64,000 nucleotides of DNA from Clavulina sp. PMI_390 (GCA_015039315.1 WIDE01000038.1:212787-276786); one strand, 5' to 3'. Positions 11,737-24,649 are shown, counted from the stretch's first letter. Numbers and translations are program-made. The notes: a model not told the origin generated them from the letters alone.

Positions 11737-12980
11737 CTATAAAAAAGTTAGGTGAATCAACTATGCCAATGATAAGGACTCGGTGATGGCATACTTTGGG
11801 CTGGGGGCTGGGGGATGGAACTGGATCAGGAACTATTATAGAGCGGCTAGTCCTATTATTACGAGGGATGTGTATTGGATGAAGCTTGTGCTCCTGTACA
11901 CTAGACTAGCGGAAACGGACGGGTTGTTTGATAGGTATTCGCTCGACTCTGGTTGGTAGAACTTACTGCCTCATGAATAGTGCGACATTTGAGGGTAATG
12001 AAGTGACCATATCCTTCAAATAGCGAGGAAAGAGCCCGATTCCGTATCGAATGGCTTCCGATGGATGACTCCACCAAATGTCGTTCAATAGTGACTTGTA
12101 CCAGCAGGAATAGAACGTGGAATCAGATAAGTAGTAGGAAAAAGAGCTACAAGGGTGGCTTACAACGGATGTTATGTGATTCGAGGGGTTCTATGGAGCC
12201 TTGGGATTCCCCTGCATTCTCCCAGTTGCACGCGACCTGCCAATCGATTCGGACAAGTCAATGAGTGTAAACGAAGATACCAACATCGGCCGCGCATGTC
12301 CTCACATGAGACGATAAGATGCATTCATAAGAAACCGATATTGCAGACAAGTTTGTTAATTCGAGTTCCCCGTCAAACTTCCGAGCACGTTCGGGCACAG
12401 CGTTCTCCTCCGTTGGCAGCCCTGAGCTACGCTGGCATCAGCTTGACAAAGTTATTTCATTCCAGGAATACCATGAGGCGAACATTTGAGGGTGAAAACA
12501 CAATCCAGAAGGGGAAGATGAGGGTCCTCCATGATGGTGGTGGTGAATCGGGAGGAGCAACGGGATCACCGGCAATCACCGGGGCGGGTGCCGCACAAGG
12601 ATCAATTTCGAGCACTTTCGGTATACGAGCCCAATTCTGGGTGAAATTCTTATGCTTTCTGTGGAACAATCACCACCGTTTAATCTATTTTATCAATATC
12701 TCCCAAAGAAGCGGAAATATCTTGGGATTCGAGCATTGCTTCGTGATACAAAGGCTGCGAACAACAACACATTGAGGGTTCAATGCATGGATCGGGTGGC
12801 CAAATATATAGCAACTCATCTTTGAGTTTTTCTGCCTCGCTTCCTCTCGGACTGCTCTCTTACTTGTATACCCACTCAAATATCCGACGCGAAGGCATCA
12901 CTACGCGCTAAAAATGTACTGGTTGTTTCTGCTCAGTGGGGAAGCGTAGCTCGCCTGATCAGTCAATTTTTCGTAGCCTC
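11737..12980. other. Intergenic region between divergent F-box and importin genes
   Basis: This stretch holds the missing 5' exon(s) of the minus-strand F-box gene and the promoter of the importin gene. A 206-codon plus-strand frame at 12155-12775 and a 70-codon minus frame at 12457-12669 show no domain and no sensible splice partners, so neither is called. Confidence 0.5.
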
Positions 12981-15900
12981 ATGGACCCCCAGGCGATCGC
13001 GAACCTTTTCGCCACATCTCTTAGCCCCGACCCCAATGTGCGCCAGGCTGGAGAGACTGAGCTCAAAAGGGTACGTCGATCGCGTTTTCTTGTCCCGCGA
13101 CGCGACGCCTCTCCGTTAGTCCTGATAACTGGATGGGTGGTTTGGTGGTTTACATAGATCGGCAAGGAGGAGGGCGCACTGACCAGCTTCATGCAAATAA
13201 TCGGGAACGAGGGCGTTGATCCGTGAGTCTAGTTAGCCTCACCACCCGCGTCAGCCCATCTGATAGCTATTTCCCCTAGTGCCATTCGTCAAGCCACCTC
13301 TGTCTTCCTCAAAAACCGTATCGTGCGCTCGTGGCACATCTCCGGCACCACGACACGCGTCGACGCTGCGCCGATCCCAGAATCAGACCGTGCCTTTATC
13401 AAATCTCACATCCTCGCGCTTCTCGTCGCTGCTCACTCGCGTCCCCTGAGAGTGCAGATTGCCAATTCGCTGAAAACTATCATCAGCAATGACTTCCCGG
13501 CCCAATGGACGACTCTCGTTGACGACATCCTCACCTTGCTCAGGAGCACGGATCAACGTTCCATCTATGGTGGCTGCTATGCCCTCCTTGAGCTCGTCAA
13601 GTCGATGAGGTGAGTATGAACATTACCCCGTCCATCGTTCAGCAAATGACGCCTCTGCTTGAAATCGTCAAGGTTCCGTATTGAGAACAACCTCATGCCA
13701 CAAATCGCGGAGAAGACGTTCCCAACTCTCGTTGAACTCGGCACAAACCTTGTCAACAACCTCACCCCTGATAACGCCGATTGTCTCCACATCATCCTGA
13801 AGACATACAAGGCCTCAACCCAGACGTCTCTCTCGCCTCATCAGCAGAGCTCCGAGTCCATCGTCACCTGGGGTCGCCTTCTGTTCGCGGTCGTCAACGT
13901 GCAGCTCCCTGCTGGCACCACTCTTCCAGGTACACCAGAGGAGTGGCAGTCCAGCGAATGGTGGAAGGCAAAGAAATGGGCGTTCAACACGCTCAATCGC
14001 CTGTTCGAGCGCTATGGAAATCCCAGCCAACTACCCCAGTCGATGAAGAAAGAAGTCAGCGCGTTCGCCGAGCACTTCGTCAAGAGCTTTGCTCCAGAGA
14101 TCTTCAAGATGTACATGCAGCAGGCAGAGATGTACGCTTCGGGGCAGATCTGGCTCAGCAAGAAGGTCCTCAGTGCGATCCTGCGATATTTCTCCGCCTG
14201 GTATGTATTCCTTCCTCGACGTATTTCTTCGCTAATCCGCCTTGCTTTTCTACACCAGTGTGAAGCCCAAATCTACCTGGGCGATCCTGAAGCCCCATGC
14301 GCAGAACCTCATCTCGAATGTCGTCTTCCCCACCCTCGTGTTTGACCAAGAGAATGCAGAGCTCTGGCAGTCGGACCCAGTGGAGTTTGTTCGTCGTGCC
14401 ATTGGTAAGCTCGTCGAAGATATCGTAGTCTCAAGATACTGATCTTGTTGGCTTGCAGAACTGGACGACATTGCTACTCCTTCTGCGGCTGGACTCACGT
14501 TCATCCTCCAGCTCGTCACCAGCCGCCCGAAGTCAACCTTCATGGGTGTCCTAGGCTTCATCAACACCGTCTTGAGCTCTCCGTGCGTATGCTTATACTT
14601 CATCCTTGCTTCCATACCTAACCCCTTTACTTTTTGTCTTCATATGTGATAGCACCGTCACCCCCGCACAGAAATATGGTGCGTTGAACATCATCTCGAG
14701 TCTAGGTGGGCTCGTTATGGAGAAAGATGCTGTAAAGGGGGATATGGAGAATTTCCTTGGAAAGTTTGTCTTGCCCGAGTTCCAGGCCTCTGAAGGATAC
14801 CTGCGTTACGTGGTACGTTTCTCTTCTCAGGTTGCTGATTGGGCGTATGAGTTCTCACAGGTTCTCTGACATGTAGGCTTGCGACGTGATCGCCACGTTT
14901 GAGCGCTTTGGTATGAAGTGGTCGAACCCACAGGTCAGCCGCGCTTCCTTTCGTTATCTGAAGTATTTCGTATACTGACTCGAGTTTTTCCAATCATGTG
15001 CAGGCGCTCGAGGCGACCTACACCGCTGTCACTCGCCTTGTTGAGGACCCCGAACTCCCAGTGCGCGTTGGTGCTGTACTTGCTATCGTTGGATTGATCA
15101 GCCACGAAGAAGGTAAGAATGCCCGCACACCCTTCTGTCGGAATTCACTCTAATGTATGCCCCCTCAACGATAGTGCGCACGGCCCTCTCCTCACACGCC
15201 GTGAAGATCATGCAAGGTAGGAGGACTCTCCTCCGTATTTTCGTACTCACACTGAGCGACTTCTCTTGAATAGTCCTCTTCACCCTCTCCGATGAGACCG
15301 ATATGGATATCATCTCCGAAGCTATGGAGACCATTATTGGGACCTTCAAAGATGAGCTTGTTCCAGCATCAGCAGAAATCGTTCAGCGCCTGGTGAGTTG
15401 CTTCCCATCCTTCCATCAGTCTGCTTTCCTTCATTAATTGCTATTTTTGCAGTGCCAAAACTACCTCCGTCTTGCGCAGGAGCACATCGCTCTGTCTGCC
15501 TCGGGTGACACCGTTGATGCGAATGCACTCAGCAACATCGAGGATGACAAGACGATGGCCATGATGGGCTTGGCCAAGACAATCGAAGCGGTCGTTGACG
15601 TGCTTGAGACTGTGGAGCCCAAGCCAATGGAAACCCTGACGCATATCCAAGACATCGTGCTTGATATCATCAACTTGACCTTCGAGAAGCAGATCGTTGG
15701 TATGTGCATATTAATTATCAATAGCGATGTGATAGCTAACGACAGTCTGTGGCTGATTAGACTTGTTTGAGTCAATGCTTTCCCTCGTGGACATCTTCAC
15801 TTTTACTCTTCGTGTCATCACCCCAAAGATGTGGCCTGTATTCGAGCACATGCACAAGCTCTTCAAGTCGGTTGCCATCGACTATCTTGACGGTTCGTTC

Positions 15901-17313
15901 GTTGTTTCTCCACTACGCTGCTCTTACTGACAGTATCATCTCCACGTCCTGAAGAGATGATCCCCGCGCTTGATAACTTCATCGATTTTGGCAAAGATGT
16001 TTTCCTCGCCCGCGCTGATTATCGCGCTATGGCCGTGGACTTCTTTACTACAGCATTGAGCAGCTCTGCCCTTTCAGGTGACCAGGACCGCGTGAACGGA
16101 TGCAAGATTGGAGAAGCTATCCTCTTGAACCTGCGCGGCGCTGTTGACGAGGTGCGATCATTTGATCTTGTTCATTTGCTCAGTTCCTTACTCGCCTTTC
16201 CTGTGTCCATAGCATCTCCCTGCCATGATCGCCACTGCCGCTCCCGTTTATGCCAAGACTGATAAGACCCCTGCACTCAAGCTTGAGTCGATGGACCTCA
16301 TCATCAACTTCCTCCTTTACAACCCTGCCTTGTCCTTCCAGATCTTCGAGGCAAATCACGCGGGCCTTTCTCGTACTCTCTTCGATGAATGGTTCGTTGC
16401 GCTGGGCAGTAAGGGTGGACAAGGTCTACCAAGGGTGCATGATAAGAAGCTTAGCATCATCACTCTGAGTACCCTCATGGAGCTTGATCCTTCCGCCGTT
16501 CCTCCGAGTCTGCACGAGGGCTGGGCTGGCATTCTGGGCGGTGCGCTCAGCGTGTTCGGCACGCTCCAGGAAGCCATCACCCGTGAGTTCATTGGATGGA
16601 TCCTATCTGGATGCATTGTTGAATTAATCATTTTTGTTACGCGGGTTTGTAGGGCGCGAGGAGCTTCAGACGCTAATGGAATCTGACATGGTTGATGAAG
16701 ATGAGGATGATGAGGACATGGTCGGAAAGGCCGAGATGGAGGATAATGGTGCGTCCCACTGACTGCCAGCGTCCCTGCTCTTCTCACACACCATTGCTTT
16801 TCACAGATGACGAAGATGTATGGGACGAAGATGACGAGTACCTCGAAATGCTCGCCGCTGAGGTCAGAACTTATATTCTTGATCAGGCCTCCCTCTCCTT
16901 GCTGATGAGCTTGTCCGTCATTACCAGGGTGCTCGCCTACGGAAGAAGCGGGAGACTGGTGTCGAGCTTGACGCTATAAATGATGATGAGGACGATGATG
17001 AGGACGACGACGAGGATGAGGACGAAGATATCGGAGAGGAGCTCAATGTCGAGACACCGCTTGACAAAGTAGATCCTTGGATCAGGTTCAAGGTCGCCAT
17101 CACCCGTACGTGTTTCTTCCCCCATGATGCTATCTAACGTACAAGAACCAATTGATCTCATTTTGGTCTGGCATGCTAGACCTCCAAAATGCGAACCCGG
17201 CGGGATACCAAGCCGCCACAACCTCGCTCTCAATGGATCAGCAGGCACAGCTGATGGAGGTAATGGCGTTGGCGCAAAAGGCCGAGGAGGCTGGCGGTAC
17301 TGCCACAGCGTAG
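12981..17313 (+). CDS. Importin-beta family karyopherin, importin-7/8 (Nmd5/Sxm1) type
   Basis: Nineteen exons could be joined in frame: first 12981-13070, 13158-13222, 13280-13609, 13673-14200, 14259-14404, 14459-14582, 14653-14812, 14877-14933, 15004-15112, 15175-15216, 15274-15392, 15453-15699, 15761-15892, 15955-16151, 16213-16582, 16653-16748, 16807-16862, 16928-17105 and 17180-17313. The N-terminus M-D-P-Q-A-I is followed by an importin-beta N-terminal domain. Around residue 260-280 is K-K-W-A-F-N-T-L-N-R-L-F-E-R-Y-G, the hallmark of importin-7/8. A long acidic Asp/Glu run lies near the C-terminus (exons 16-18), also typical. The family carries ribosomal proteins, histones and signalling proteins into the nucleus in a Ran-dependent way. 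The ATG chosen starts the family N-terminus exactly. Confidence 0.93.
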
Positions 17314-17551
17314 GCTCGATATATACCCTTGTTAGATGTCTGCTCTTGTCTCTCAGTTTGCGTTTTCCTCAGATGTTTAACGAGCAATTACGATTATGCT
17401 ATGAAATGGGTATCTTTGTGCATGAATATGACGTGCTTTACTGACAGGAAATGGTGGGGTCAGAGAGTCGTATCGTAGTTCATGAGGGGAGCAGTGTCCT
17501 TAATGCTGGCGAGTGTCAAGCAAGTGGATAATTGGTTGAGATCCTATGGTG

Positions 17552-18846
17552 CTATATTGAGAACCAACGAAGTGTTCCATATGCCACGTTGGAAATAAAG
17601 CCAAGGACGATGACCATCCCCATGCGCTCGCTGCGAACATGCGATAAGTTTGCTCTTCAGTATTCACATGGATATAACACTTGCTTTTTAGCCACTTACG
17701 TGAAGACCACTGGCCGAGGCCGCTGTACGGACTGGTACTCGTCGGAGAAGAAAGCGTCTGGTCGTGATGGTGCGATGAAGAAGAATGGGAAGACAGGGAA
17801 GAAGAATCCAAGAAAAAGGCCTTGTAGAAGCGTGAGCCAATGGCCTTCATCATCCACTATTGTAGATAGCATTGCGTTCAGTGAATGAAGCAAGGGACGA
17901 TGGCACGACAAGGTGCTCACTGTCAGGGTTGTTCATTTGTTCGGCGTTGAAGTCGTCGATCCACTGTTCTTCCAGGGCTCGCAAATGTTCATCAGCTGTA
18001 GGGAGACGATCAATCTCACAAAATCGGTATTGATGTAGAAGCAACTTACCGTCCTCGGGAGTCTGCTGCAATGCACCATCCTCTTCCTCCCCGCCGAGCC
18101 CTCGTTGTCGGGAAGTGTGGAATTGGGATCTCATATTCGCAATATCTTCTGCTGAGAAGCCTGCAGCGGCTAGCTTATCAAAACCCCGTGCAGTAGGAGC
18201 TTGAGGAGGCTAAGGGTACTAAACGTAAGGGGGCTAACTTTGTACAAGGGTGGAGAAAGCGAACTCACCAACATTGAATCATCTTCTACCTCTCCTTCTG
18301 GAATTTCAGCGCCTATAGAGCAGTGGATGTAGACGTCGCCAGAGTCCCAGCTAACGGTGCCTGTCGCGATGCCGTCCTTGGCAGTCTTTGAGTCAGCTGC
18401 CGGGCTGCTGATAACAAGTCGTCGTGCTGAGCTGGACTGCCGGGTTTCCAAGCTAACGAGCCAACCATGGAGAAGAGTGCCAGGGGTCAATAGTCGTCCA
18501 GCATGAATAAGCCGAAGCTTCCGCCGAGCGAGAGTTGGTCGTGCGACACGAATCTAAGCACACGAAGGTTGGTCTTAAGTAGTGCCTTTCTTGACGAAGC
18601 GATGAATGAGTGGCTTACACGCCTAAGCACCTCCCGAACAGTGTCTTGGGGAGTGACGGACATCTCCAGGTCGGTGACACCTTCCGAGAAGCGGACAGTG
18701 AATTTGCGCAGTGATTTGGAACGTGTTCCTGAGGCAGAGGGGCCAGCATGCAAACCAGCGGATCTTTGAGTCGCTTCTTCATCTTGGTCTGGTTCTACAG
18801 CACGCTGCTTTCCCTTAGCTTTCTCGCTGAGCGACGGGGTGGACAT
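17552..18846 (-). CDS. dsc3: DSC E3 ubiquitin ligase complex subunit 3 (Dsc3-like)
   Basis: Six exons on the minus strand: 18619-18846, 18269-18553, 18050-18209, 17921-17995, 17700-17856 and 17552-17630, totalling 984 nt (327 aa); all phases close. Residues about 50-130 form a ubiquitin-like domain ending in K-L-R-L-I-H-A-G-R-L-L-T. The conserved family core follows: G-F-D-K-L-A-A-A-G-F-S then E-D-I-A-N-M-R-S-Q-F, and L-R-A-L-E-E-Q-W-I-D-D. Two hydrophobic segments near the C-terminus (G-L-F-L-G-F-F-F-P and M-G-M-V-I-V-L-G-F-I) are membrane spans. In fission yeast and Aspergillus the Golgi/ER Dsc complex ubiquitinates membrane proteins and supports SREBP cleavage under low oxygen or sterol. 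The start is 87 bp from the divergent F-box gene. Confidence 0.92.
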
Positions 18847-18933
18847 GAGTGCTGTGTTGGCGGTTGTATGCGCCGATGAGGTGAAGTGGTGTCACTGTGA
18901 CATCGCGCGGCAGCACTTGTCGACAGTGCCACT
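18847..18933. promoter_or_regulatory. 87-bp bidirectional intergenic promoter
   Basis: Only 87 bp separate the start codons of the divergent dsc3-like and F-box genes, so both promoters and 5' leaders must overlap here or extend into the neighbouring genes. I see no clear TATA box. Confidence 0.6.
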
Positions 18934-20513
18934 ATGGAGGAGACCTACACTTCTGGAGACTACTTGGCTCTACTGAAGGCTCTTCAAAATCACATTCACG
19001 TCGTGGGGGGCTCATCGACAACTGTCAAGACCGCATTTGACTCCCAAGTGCTTTCGTGAGTCAATACCTAAGCACCGGAACCACAGAAGACTTTCACGCT
19101 TACATATTCCTTCTCTTTCGTAGGCTACCTTCCATTGAGAAAAAACTCTGGGATCTGTCACAAGAGCTACGACTGCTAGAAAGTCGCGCCGCGTTCCTTT
19201 CCCGGGAGATCAGTCGTGGCCAACTCGCCAAATGTCGAGTGCACAACAACTTGGTGCCAATAGCTCGGCTTCCTGACGAGGTGCTGAGTACAATATTTGC
19301 CATGGTCACGCGTGATGATGAGGCGCGTTTGTGGCGCTCTCCGATCCTTGCGGTATGTCACCGCTGGCGCCAATGTGCCGTCCGATTCCCAACCCTCTGG
19401 GCTCAAGTCTATGTCGAAAAGTCCACATCATTTGACGAATTGACCACATGGCTACGACGATCTGAGCCATTGTCACTCGACGTGACCATCCGGCATCTTG
19501 TAGATGCTGAGCATTTCAAAGCAGTTATGGTCTGGATTGGAGGTCGTGACTCAAGAATTGGCACTTTATTCTTGAACGTTCCAGAAATTGCCCCATCCTC
19601 AATTTTTCCCTTTAAATGTCCTAACTCGGTTCAAACGTTGAACATCAGATGGGGCCAAACAGGTGATCAATCACCCCTTCTGCTATTTTCTGGAAATTCT
19701 CCTTCGTCTTTGACAAGGTTAGGCCTCCAATCCCATTCGGGTGCTGCCTCGGCAGTGGTCACGCTGAACGTCACCAACCCGGAACAGTGTACCGAACTCG
19801 TTCTACAGGGAGTGACCCCCGAATCGGTGGCGAAAACCTTGCCTCTCTGTACGGCACTCGAAGAGCTGGGTTGGATCCACCATACTAGCGACGTCCTTGT
19901 GGCACCCAAATTTACTCATCATATCCTCCCTCGTCTATCAAGGCTGTACACCAATGGGATCATCCCGGCTACTCTCCTCAAAACCCCTGGCTTGACGCTC
20001 TCAAGCTTACAGCTGAACAATCCACAGCTTGAAGCAAATGAGCTCATCGAATTCTGCAAGCAACAATCAAACCTCGATACGCTCATTCTTAATCAAGTTA
20101 AGCTTGGAGAGGAGCATCTCAATGAACTTTTTGCTGCACTTCCGGTGCTTGGGACTCTTGCTTATTATCCTTGGGGCCGGAAAGCATTTCCTGCTCTTCG
20201 AGCTCTGACGTACCCCTTCGAGGAACAGCTGAGCTCGGCTCCAGCATGGCGCTGCCCACAACTGAGGCAACTTGCAATCTCAACCGTCAATACTCAAAAG
20301 CAGCAAGGGCCGAGAAATACCGCCTTCATGGATGAGATCAAAGCCTTGGCCCCACACATCCGTTCTCTCCTCTCTATCCGCGGTGCAAAATCGCAAGCTC
20401 CAATCACGTTGCTGCTCGATCACAGCACCGAGATGGAAGCCGAACTCGGGTCTCCGTCATTGGGAAAAGACATCCGTTGGATGCATGGGGATAGCGATTG
20501 GCCTGGATATTGA
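18934..20513 (+). CDS. F-box protein with N-terminal coiled-coil-like region
   Basis: Two exons, 18934-19055 and 19124-20513, joined in frame (donor GTGAGT, acceptor TTTCGTAG), giving 503 aa. The ATG at 18934 starts a frame with no earlier in-frame ATG in the 87-bp intergenic gap. Residues about 45-80 are rich in Leu/Glu/Arg and likely helical (K-L-W-D-L-S-Q-E-L-R-L-L-E), a common prelude in basidiomycete F-box proteins. The F-box follows with L-P-D-E-V-L-S-T-I-F, then V-C-H-R-W-R-Q-C-A and F-P-T-L-W-A-Q. Leucine-rich segments make up the rest. Probable SCF substrate adaptor; substrate unknown. Confidence 0.88.
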
Positions 20514-21249
20514 GCTTTCAGCCAAACGCGCTTGTTGGTCACAAACCGCATCATCAAACGTAATCTTTATCTTCGTTATGCCTGATTTGTTGCTATTTCC
20601 TTCCTTTTGGATTTTCAACCCAGTTCCGTTCCTACAGGGAGTCTCTCTATCCCTGATGCCCATCAACCCACTGTTACGTTCAAGTGATATCTTGATGCAT
20701 AGTGTATAATTTCTAGAGTTAACGGGAACTCCAACCATTGACCCAAGGATGAATAGGAGTAGATGGATACGGCACGGCCTAAGGATATAGTTTGGGATCA
20801 TTCGTCGCGTCGCTCGAAAAGGGCCATTAGGAGAAAAGATAATGCTCAATGTTGTTCCGGGCGAAGTCTATTCAAGCACTCAATCATGGCGGTCGATCTG
20901 AAATATCCGTCCAACACTCGAGACCTCGATTCCTCAAATCCGGCCCGGTTGCCGCCACGCAATCTCGTGATCTCCAAACCTGAACCTCAACAGTCGCGAC
21001 TGATAAAATAAATATCCCCAGATTTCCCCAGGATCATGCGCGCACTCTTTTATCTGTTCCCTCCAGCGTTTCTCTTCCCGAGAGCACTACACGTCAAGTT
21101 ACCTTACTGTGCTACGAGGCAGGTGAGGCGTTTTCGAATATGCGCAGTACGATGTGCCTGCTGACCCACCTCTTGCACATCTATTCTAGAATCTTGCTTC
21201 TCCGCTTGATCGTGTCCGGCTCACCGATACCTAGTAACGACCCCGGACT
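20514..21249. other. Intergenic, promoter side of the GH31 gene
   Basis: No supportable gene. A short hydrophobic plus-strand frame begins at 21140 (ATG, Leu/Ile-rich) in a different phase from the GH31 start at 21250; it could be an upstream leader exon only if an unseen intron joins them. Confidence 0.45.
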
Positions 21250-24200
21250 ATGCGCTCGATCCAGATTCCAGTCGGCTTCCAGCCTGCTACAACATCCGAA
21301 ACAGACTCTACGTTCACTGCATCGAACAGTACGGGCAGTATCTTGAAGGTTCACTTTGTCGAAGATGGTCTAGCAAGAGTCATCTTCAGCCCGAAGACTG
21401 CTGATGCATCAGGGACTTCAGAGCTCGAGGTCCCTCGACTTTCTCAGCCATTGAACAAGGTACGTAGGCATACATACCACTCCCTTGTTGAATCCATGTT
21501 TATATCTTGTCTGTATTTAGTCAAAAAACGCTTCCATCACCACATTATCGACGCCTTTGCTTTCAATGAATTGTGACCTCAGTGGATCCCCTCGTTTGTC
21601 ATGGAGTCGTAAGACGGCACAACAAGAAGCTGCCAGCCCATTTATGCAAGATTGCATATCACGCGCGTACTCGTTTGATGCTATTTCGGGGGCGGTCAAT
21701 CACTATGTTCGTATTCCTTCACCACCCTGTCACCATACGCCTCTGAGTACCACCCAAATCTGCACGGCAAATCCAGGTTGAGAGAGATCTATGGCTTCCT
21801 CGATATGAAGAAGAACCTCGTACAGGCGAAGAAGTTGCTATCCTATCACACTTGAAAGACGAATATGCCTATGGACTGGGTGAGACGACAGGCAGCCTCG
21901 CCAAAGAATGCCGACGTTATTCTCTGGAACCTCGCGATTCACTTGGGTATGATCCTCGCTCAGGTGATGGACTATACAAGGTATCTTCAGGCTCTCTCAT
22001 TGCGGATCACGTTATCGGACTCAGCGATCTGCCCATAGTTCTCGTTCTACGTCGTTCACCAGAGATCCCAGAATCTCTGGCATGGCGTGTTTTACAACAC
22101 CCGATCGGCGTGCTCGTTCAATATGGGCTCCGAGACTGATGCTTTATTTGGTACGATTCGACCATTTTGATGTACAAGCAGAACGGTTTCACTCAGCTTA
22201 CCGTTTTGATCGCGTTTGACAGGATCCTTCCGCTCGTTCTCTGCTGATAGCGGTCCGGTAGGTTGCCGTATTTGGCTATTAATCAGGATGTCCGTCGATT
22301 GGTTTGATTTCGTTCTCTAGTTGGACTACTATGTCATCCTTGCAGACGGCACACTTCCATCTATCGTGTCGACCTACGCAAAACTCATCACTCCAACTTC
22401 TCCTCAGTCCGCCCCAGGGCTCAAGGGTCGCTGGGCATCATCCCCGACGCTTCCTCCCTTATCTCAATTCGGATATCTGTCATCAAGTCTTGGTCTCGCC
22501 GCTCGACACGATGCTCAGCCTGCTATCTATGAGTTCATCGAAACCTGTCGGAACAAGGGTTTCCCAATGGACGGCCTCCACCTCAGTTCTGGGTGGTGCC
22601 AAGGTGCGTTCGATCCTGTTGTGTCACGGCAGGCTGCGAATCCAGAAGTCTAACCACCTGGAACTTACAGACGAAGTCACTGACTTCCGTAATGCCTTTG
22701 CCTGGAACTTGAAGCGCTACCCAGACCCTGCCATATTCGGCAAACTTATCGAAGGTCCTCTCGCCATCCCAGCCGACCGTAAAGGTACATCTACCTCGCC
22801 GCTCGGCGCGGTGGTGATCATTCCGAACGTCAAGCCCTGGGTGCTCGATCAACATCCCATGCGCAACGAACTTGGCAACTCCGCGTTTGTTCAAAACGCG
22901 GTCGGCGGAACGCCTGAGAAGAGTCTGTTGTGGTCCAAGGGCCTCGGAGATCACGCGCCTGGTAGTTATCTTGATTTCTCCTCCACAGAGGGTTTTAGTT
23001 GGTGGAAGAAGAAAGTTGTTAAGGAAGTCTTGGGGAAGAGTATCAACGGGCTCTGGTATGTTTGCTATCATACGTTTTGTTTTTAGCCTCCCCTCTCATA
23101 TCATCATCACTTGGACGAAAGGATCGACAATAACGAGTTCTCAGGTCTAATTGATGACCTCGCCACCTATAATGGCGACGTTCAGCCGTACGCTATCCCT
23201 GGCTCAAACGAACTTGGGGAGGTTGGTCAGCGCATGGGTTGGAAGAAAGGACCATACTCGACAGTCGGACGTGTCGGCCGAGTTCCACAAACGATGGGCA
23301 TGGCCAAGGTAAGTTTCATTTCGATGTTAACGCTTATTACACACATTCACCGCAGGTTTGAAGGCGTCCTATGAATCATTCCTTGAGACCCATCCGAATC
23401 AGCGGCCCGTCATAGTCTCTCGTTCTGCTGCACCTGGAATGCAGGTGTACGCCCATGGATCCTGGAGTGGTGACAACATCACTTCATGGGCCTCGTTGCG
23501 CGCCTCCACCGCGATGACCCTCTCGGTCGGGCTCTCCTTTGGCACCGGCCTCTACGGACACGACATCGGTGGGTTCGCCCCTGATTATCTTTCTCCAACC
23601 CCCGAACTTCTGCTGCGCTGGGTTCAGCATGGTGCTTGGCACACGAGGTTCGTTGTCCACAGCTGGAAGAAGGTTGACACAACGCTGTGGATGTACGATG
23701 ATGTAGTATTAGAGGGTGTCAATGTCGGGCAGGCCCTAAGAGATGTCGTCAAGATGAGATATTTGCTCTTGCCGACATTCTACTCGCTATACGTCGCACA
23801 CTATCATCGATTGGCATGGCCCGTGCTCAAGGTAAGACGCCCCCATATCACGTGTATCCGGGTATATAGCTAAACCATCTCCTGCGACGATTACTTTTTT
23901 GTCTTCCAATACAGCCTATGATTTGGCACCACTCAATCGACACCACCGTCATGACACTCGAAGACCAATTCATATTTGGCTCTCATGTCCTCATCGCTCC
24001 TATTGTTGAGAAGGGGTCGCGTACCAAAAAGGTTTACCTACCATCCCAGGCAAATGGCGTGGAAGGCCTCATTTCGTGGTGTGAGCTTGATACCGGTAAA
24101 TGGCATGAGCCATCAGCGACTGGTTCTGGAGCATTTGTCGACATTGGTTCGTGTTTTCCTGATAAATCGAGTAGATGAGGGCCAATGGCTAACCGTTAAT

Positions 24201-24649
24201 GTATCACCCCCATTTACTTGTTTCAACTCCTCCCTCCAGCTGCACCTCTCAATCGCACACCAACTTTTGTCCGTGCTGGCGGCATCCTTGTGCTCGGGGG
24301 TGAGTGCAAGAACTACGTAATGGATGGGCGCGCCACTCGTGCGGCCCTGCTTTTCCCTGCTCCAGCTTCCGGTGGCAACAGTGACGGGAACAGTGGTTCC
24401 TTCACATTGATTGAGGACGACGGTGTATCCAATGGGCATACAGTCCAAGGCGCTTTCACTGAGCTTCGCCTCTCTTTCCACGCGGACACCATCAGCGTGA
24501 CAGTGGATTACGAAGTTATCCATACTGGTGGGTATCAACTGCCTTATGACGTGATGGAAGTGCGCCTGCCGGCAGGCGATGAGAGGAAGATTGTCACTGC
24601 TGGGGGCAAGACATTGAAGGACGGCAAATATCTTGAAATATCAATTTGA
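21250..24649 (+). CDS. Glycoside hydrolase family 31 enzyme (alpha-glucosidase-like)
   Basis: Eleven exons: 21250-21459, 21521-21706, 21777-21980, 22039-22150, 22223-22257, 22321-22603, 22671-23055, 23122-23308, 23364-23831, 23915-24146 and 24240-24649; 2712 nt (903 aa), all phases close. Family marks in order: Y-G-L-G-E, H-G-V-F-Y-N-T-R-S-A, S-E-T-D-A-L-F-G, the nucleophile block W-I-D-N-N-E, the acid/base block G-S-W-S-G-D-N, Y-G-H-D-I-G-G-F, and V-R-A-G-G-I-L-V-L-G-G. GH31 enzymes act on alpha-glucosides or related alpha-glycosides with retention. No signal peptide is evident at the chosen ATG, so it may be intracellular or the start may be further upstream. Exon 7 encodes an extra stretch of about 15-20 residues before I-P-N-V-K-P-W, possibly a missed small intron. 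Confidence 0.9.

Noticed and set aside
12155..12775. 206-codon plus-strand frame upstream of the importin gene
   Set aside because: First ATG lies in a promoter-like region, no domain, and the translation looks random.
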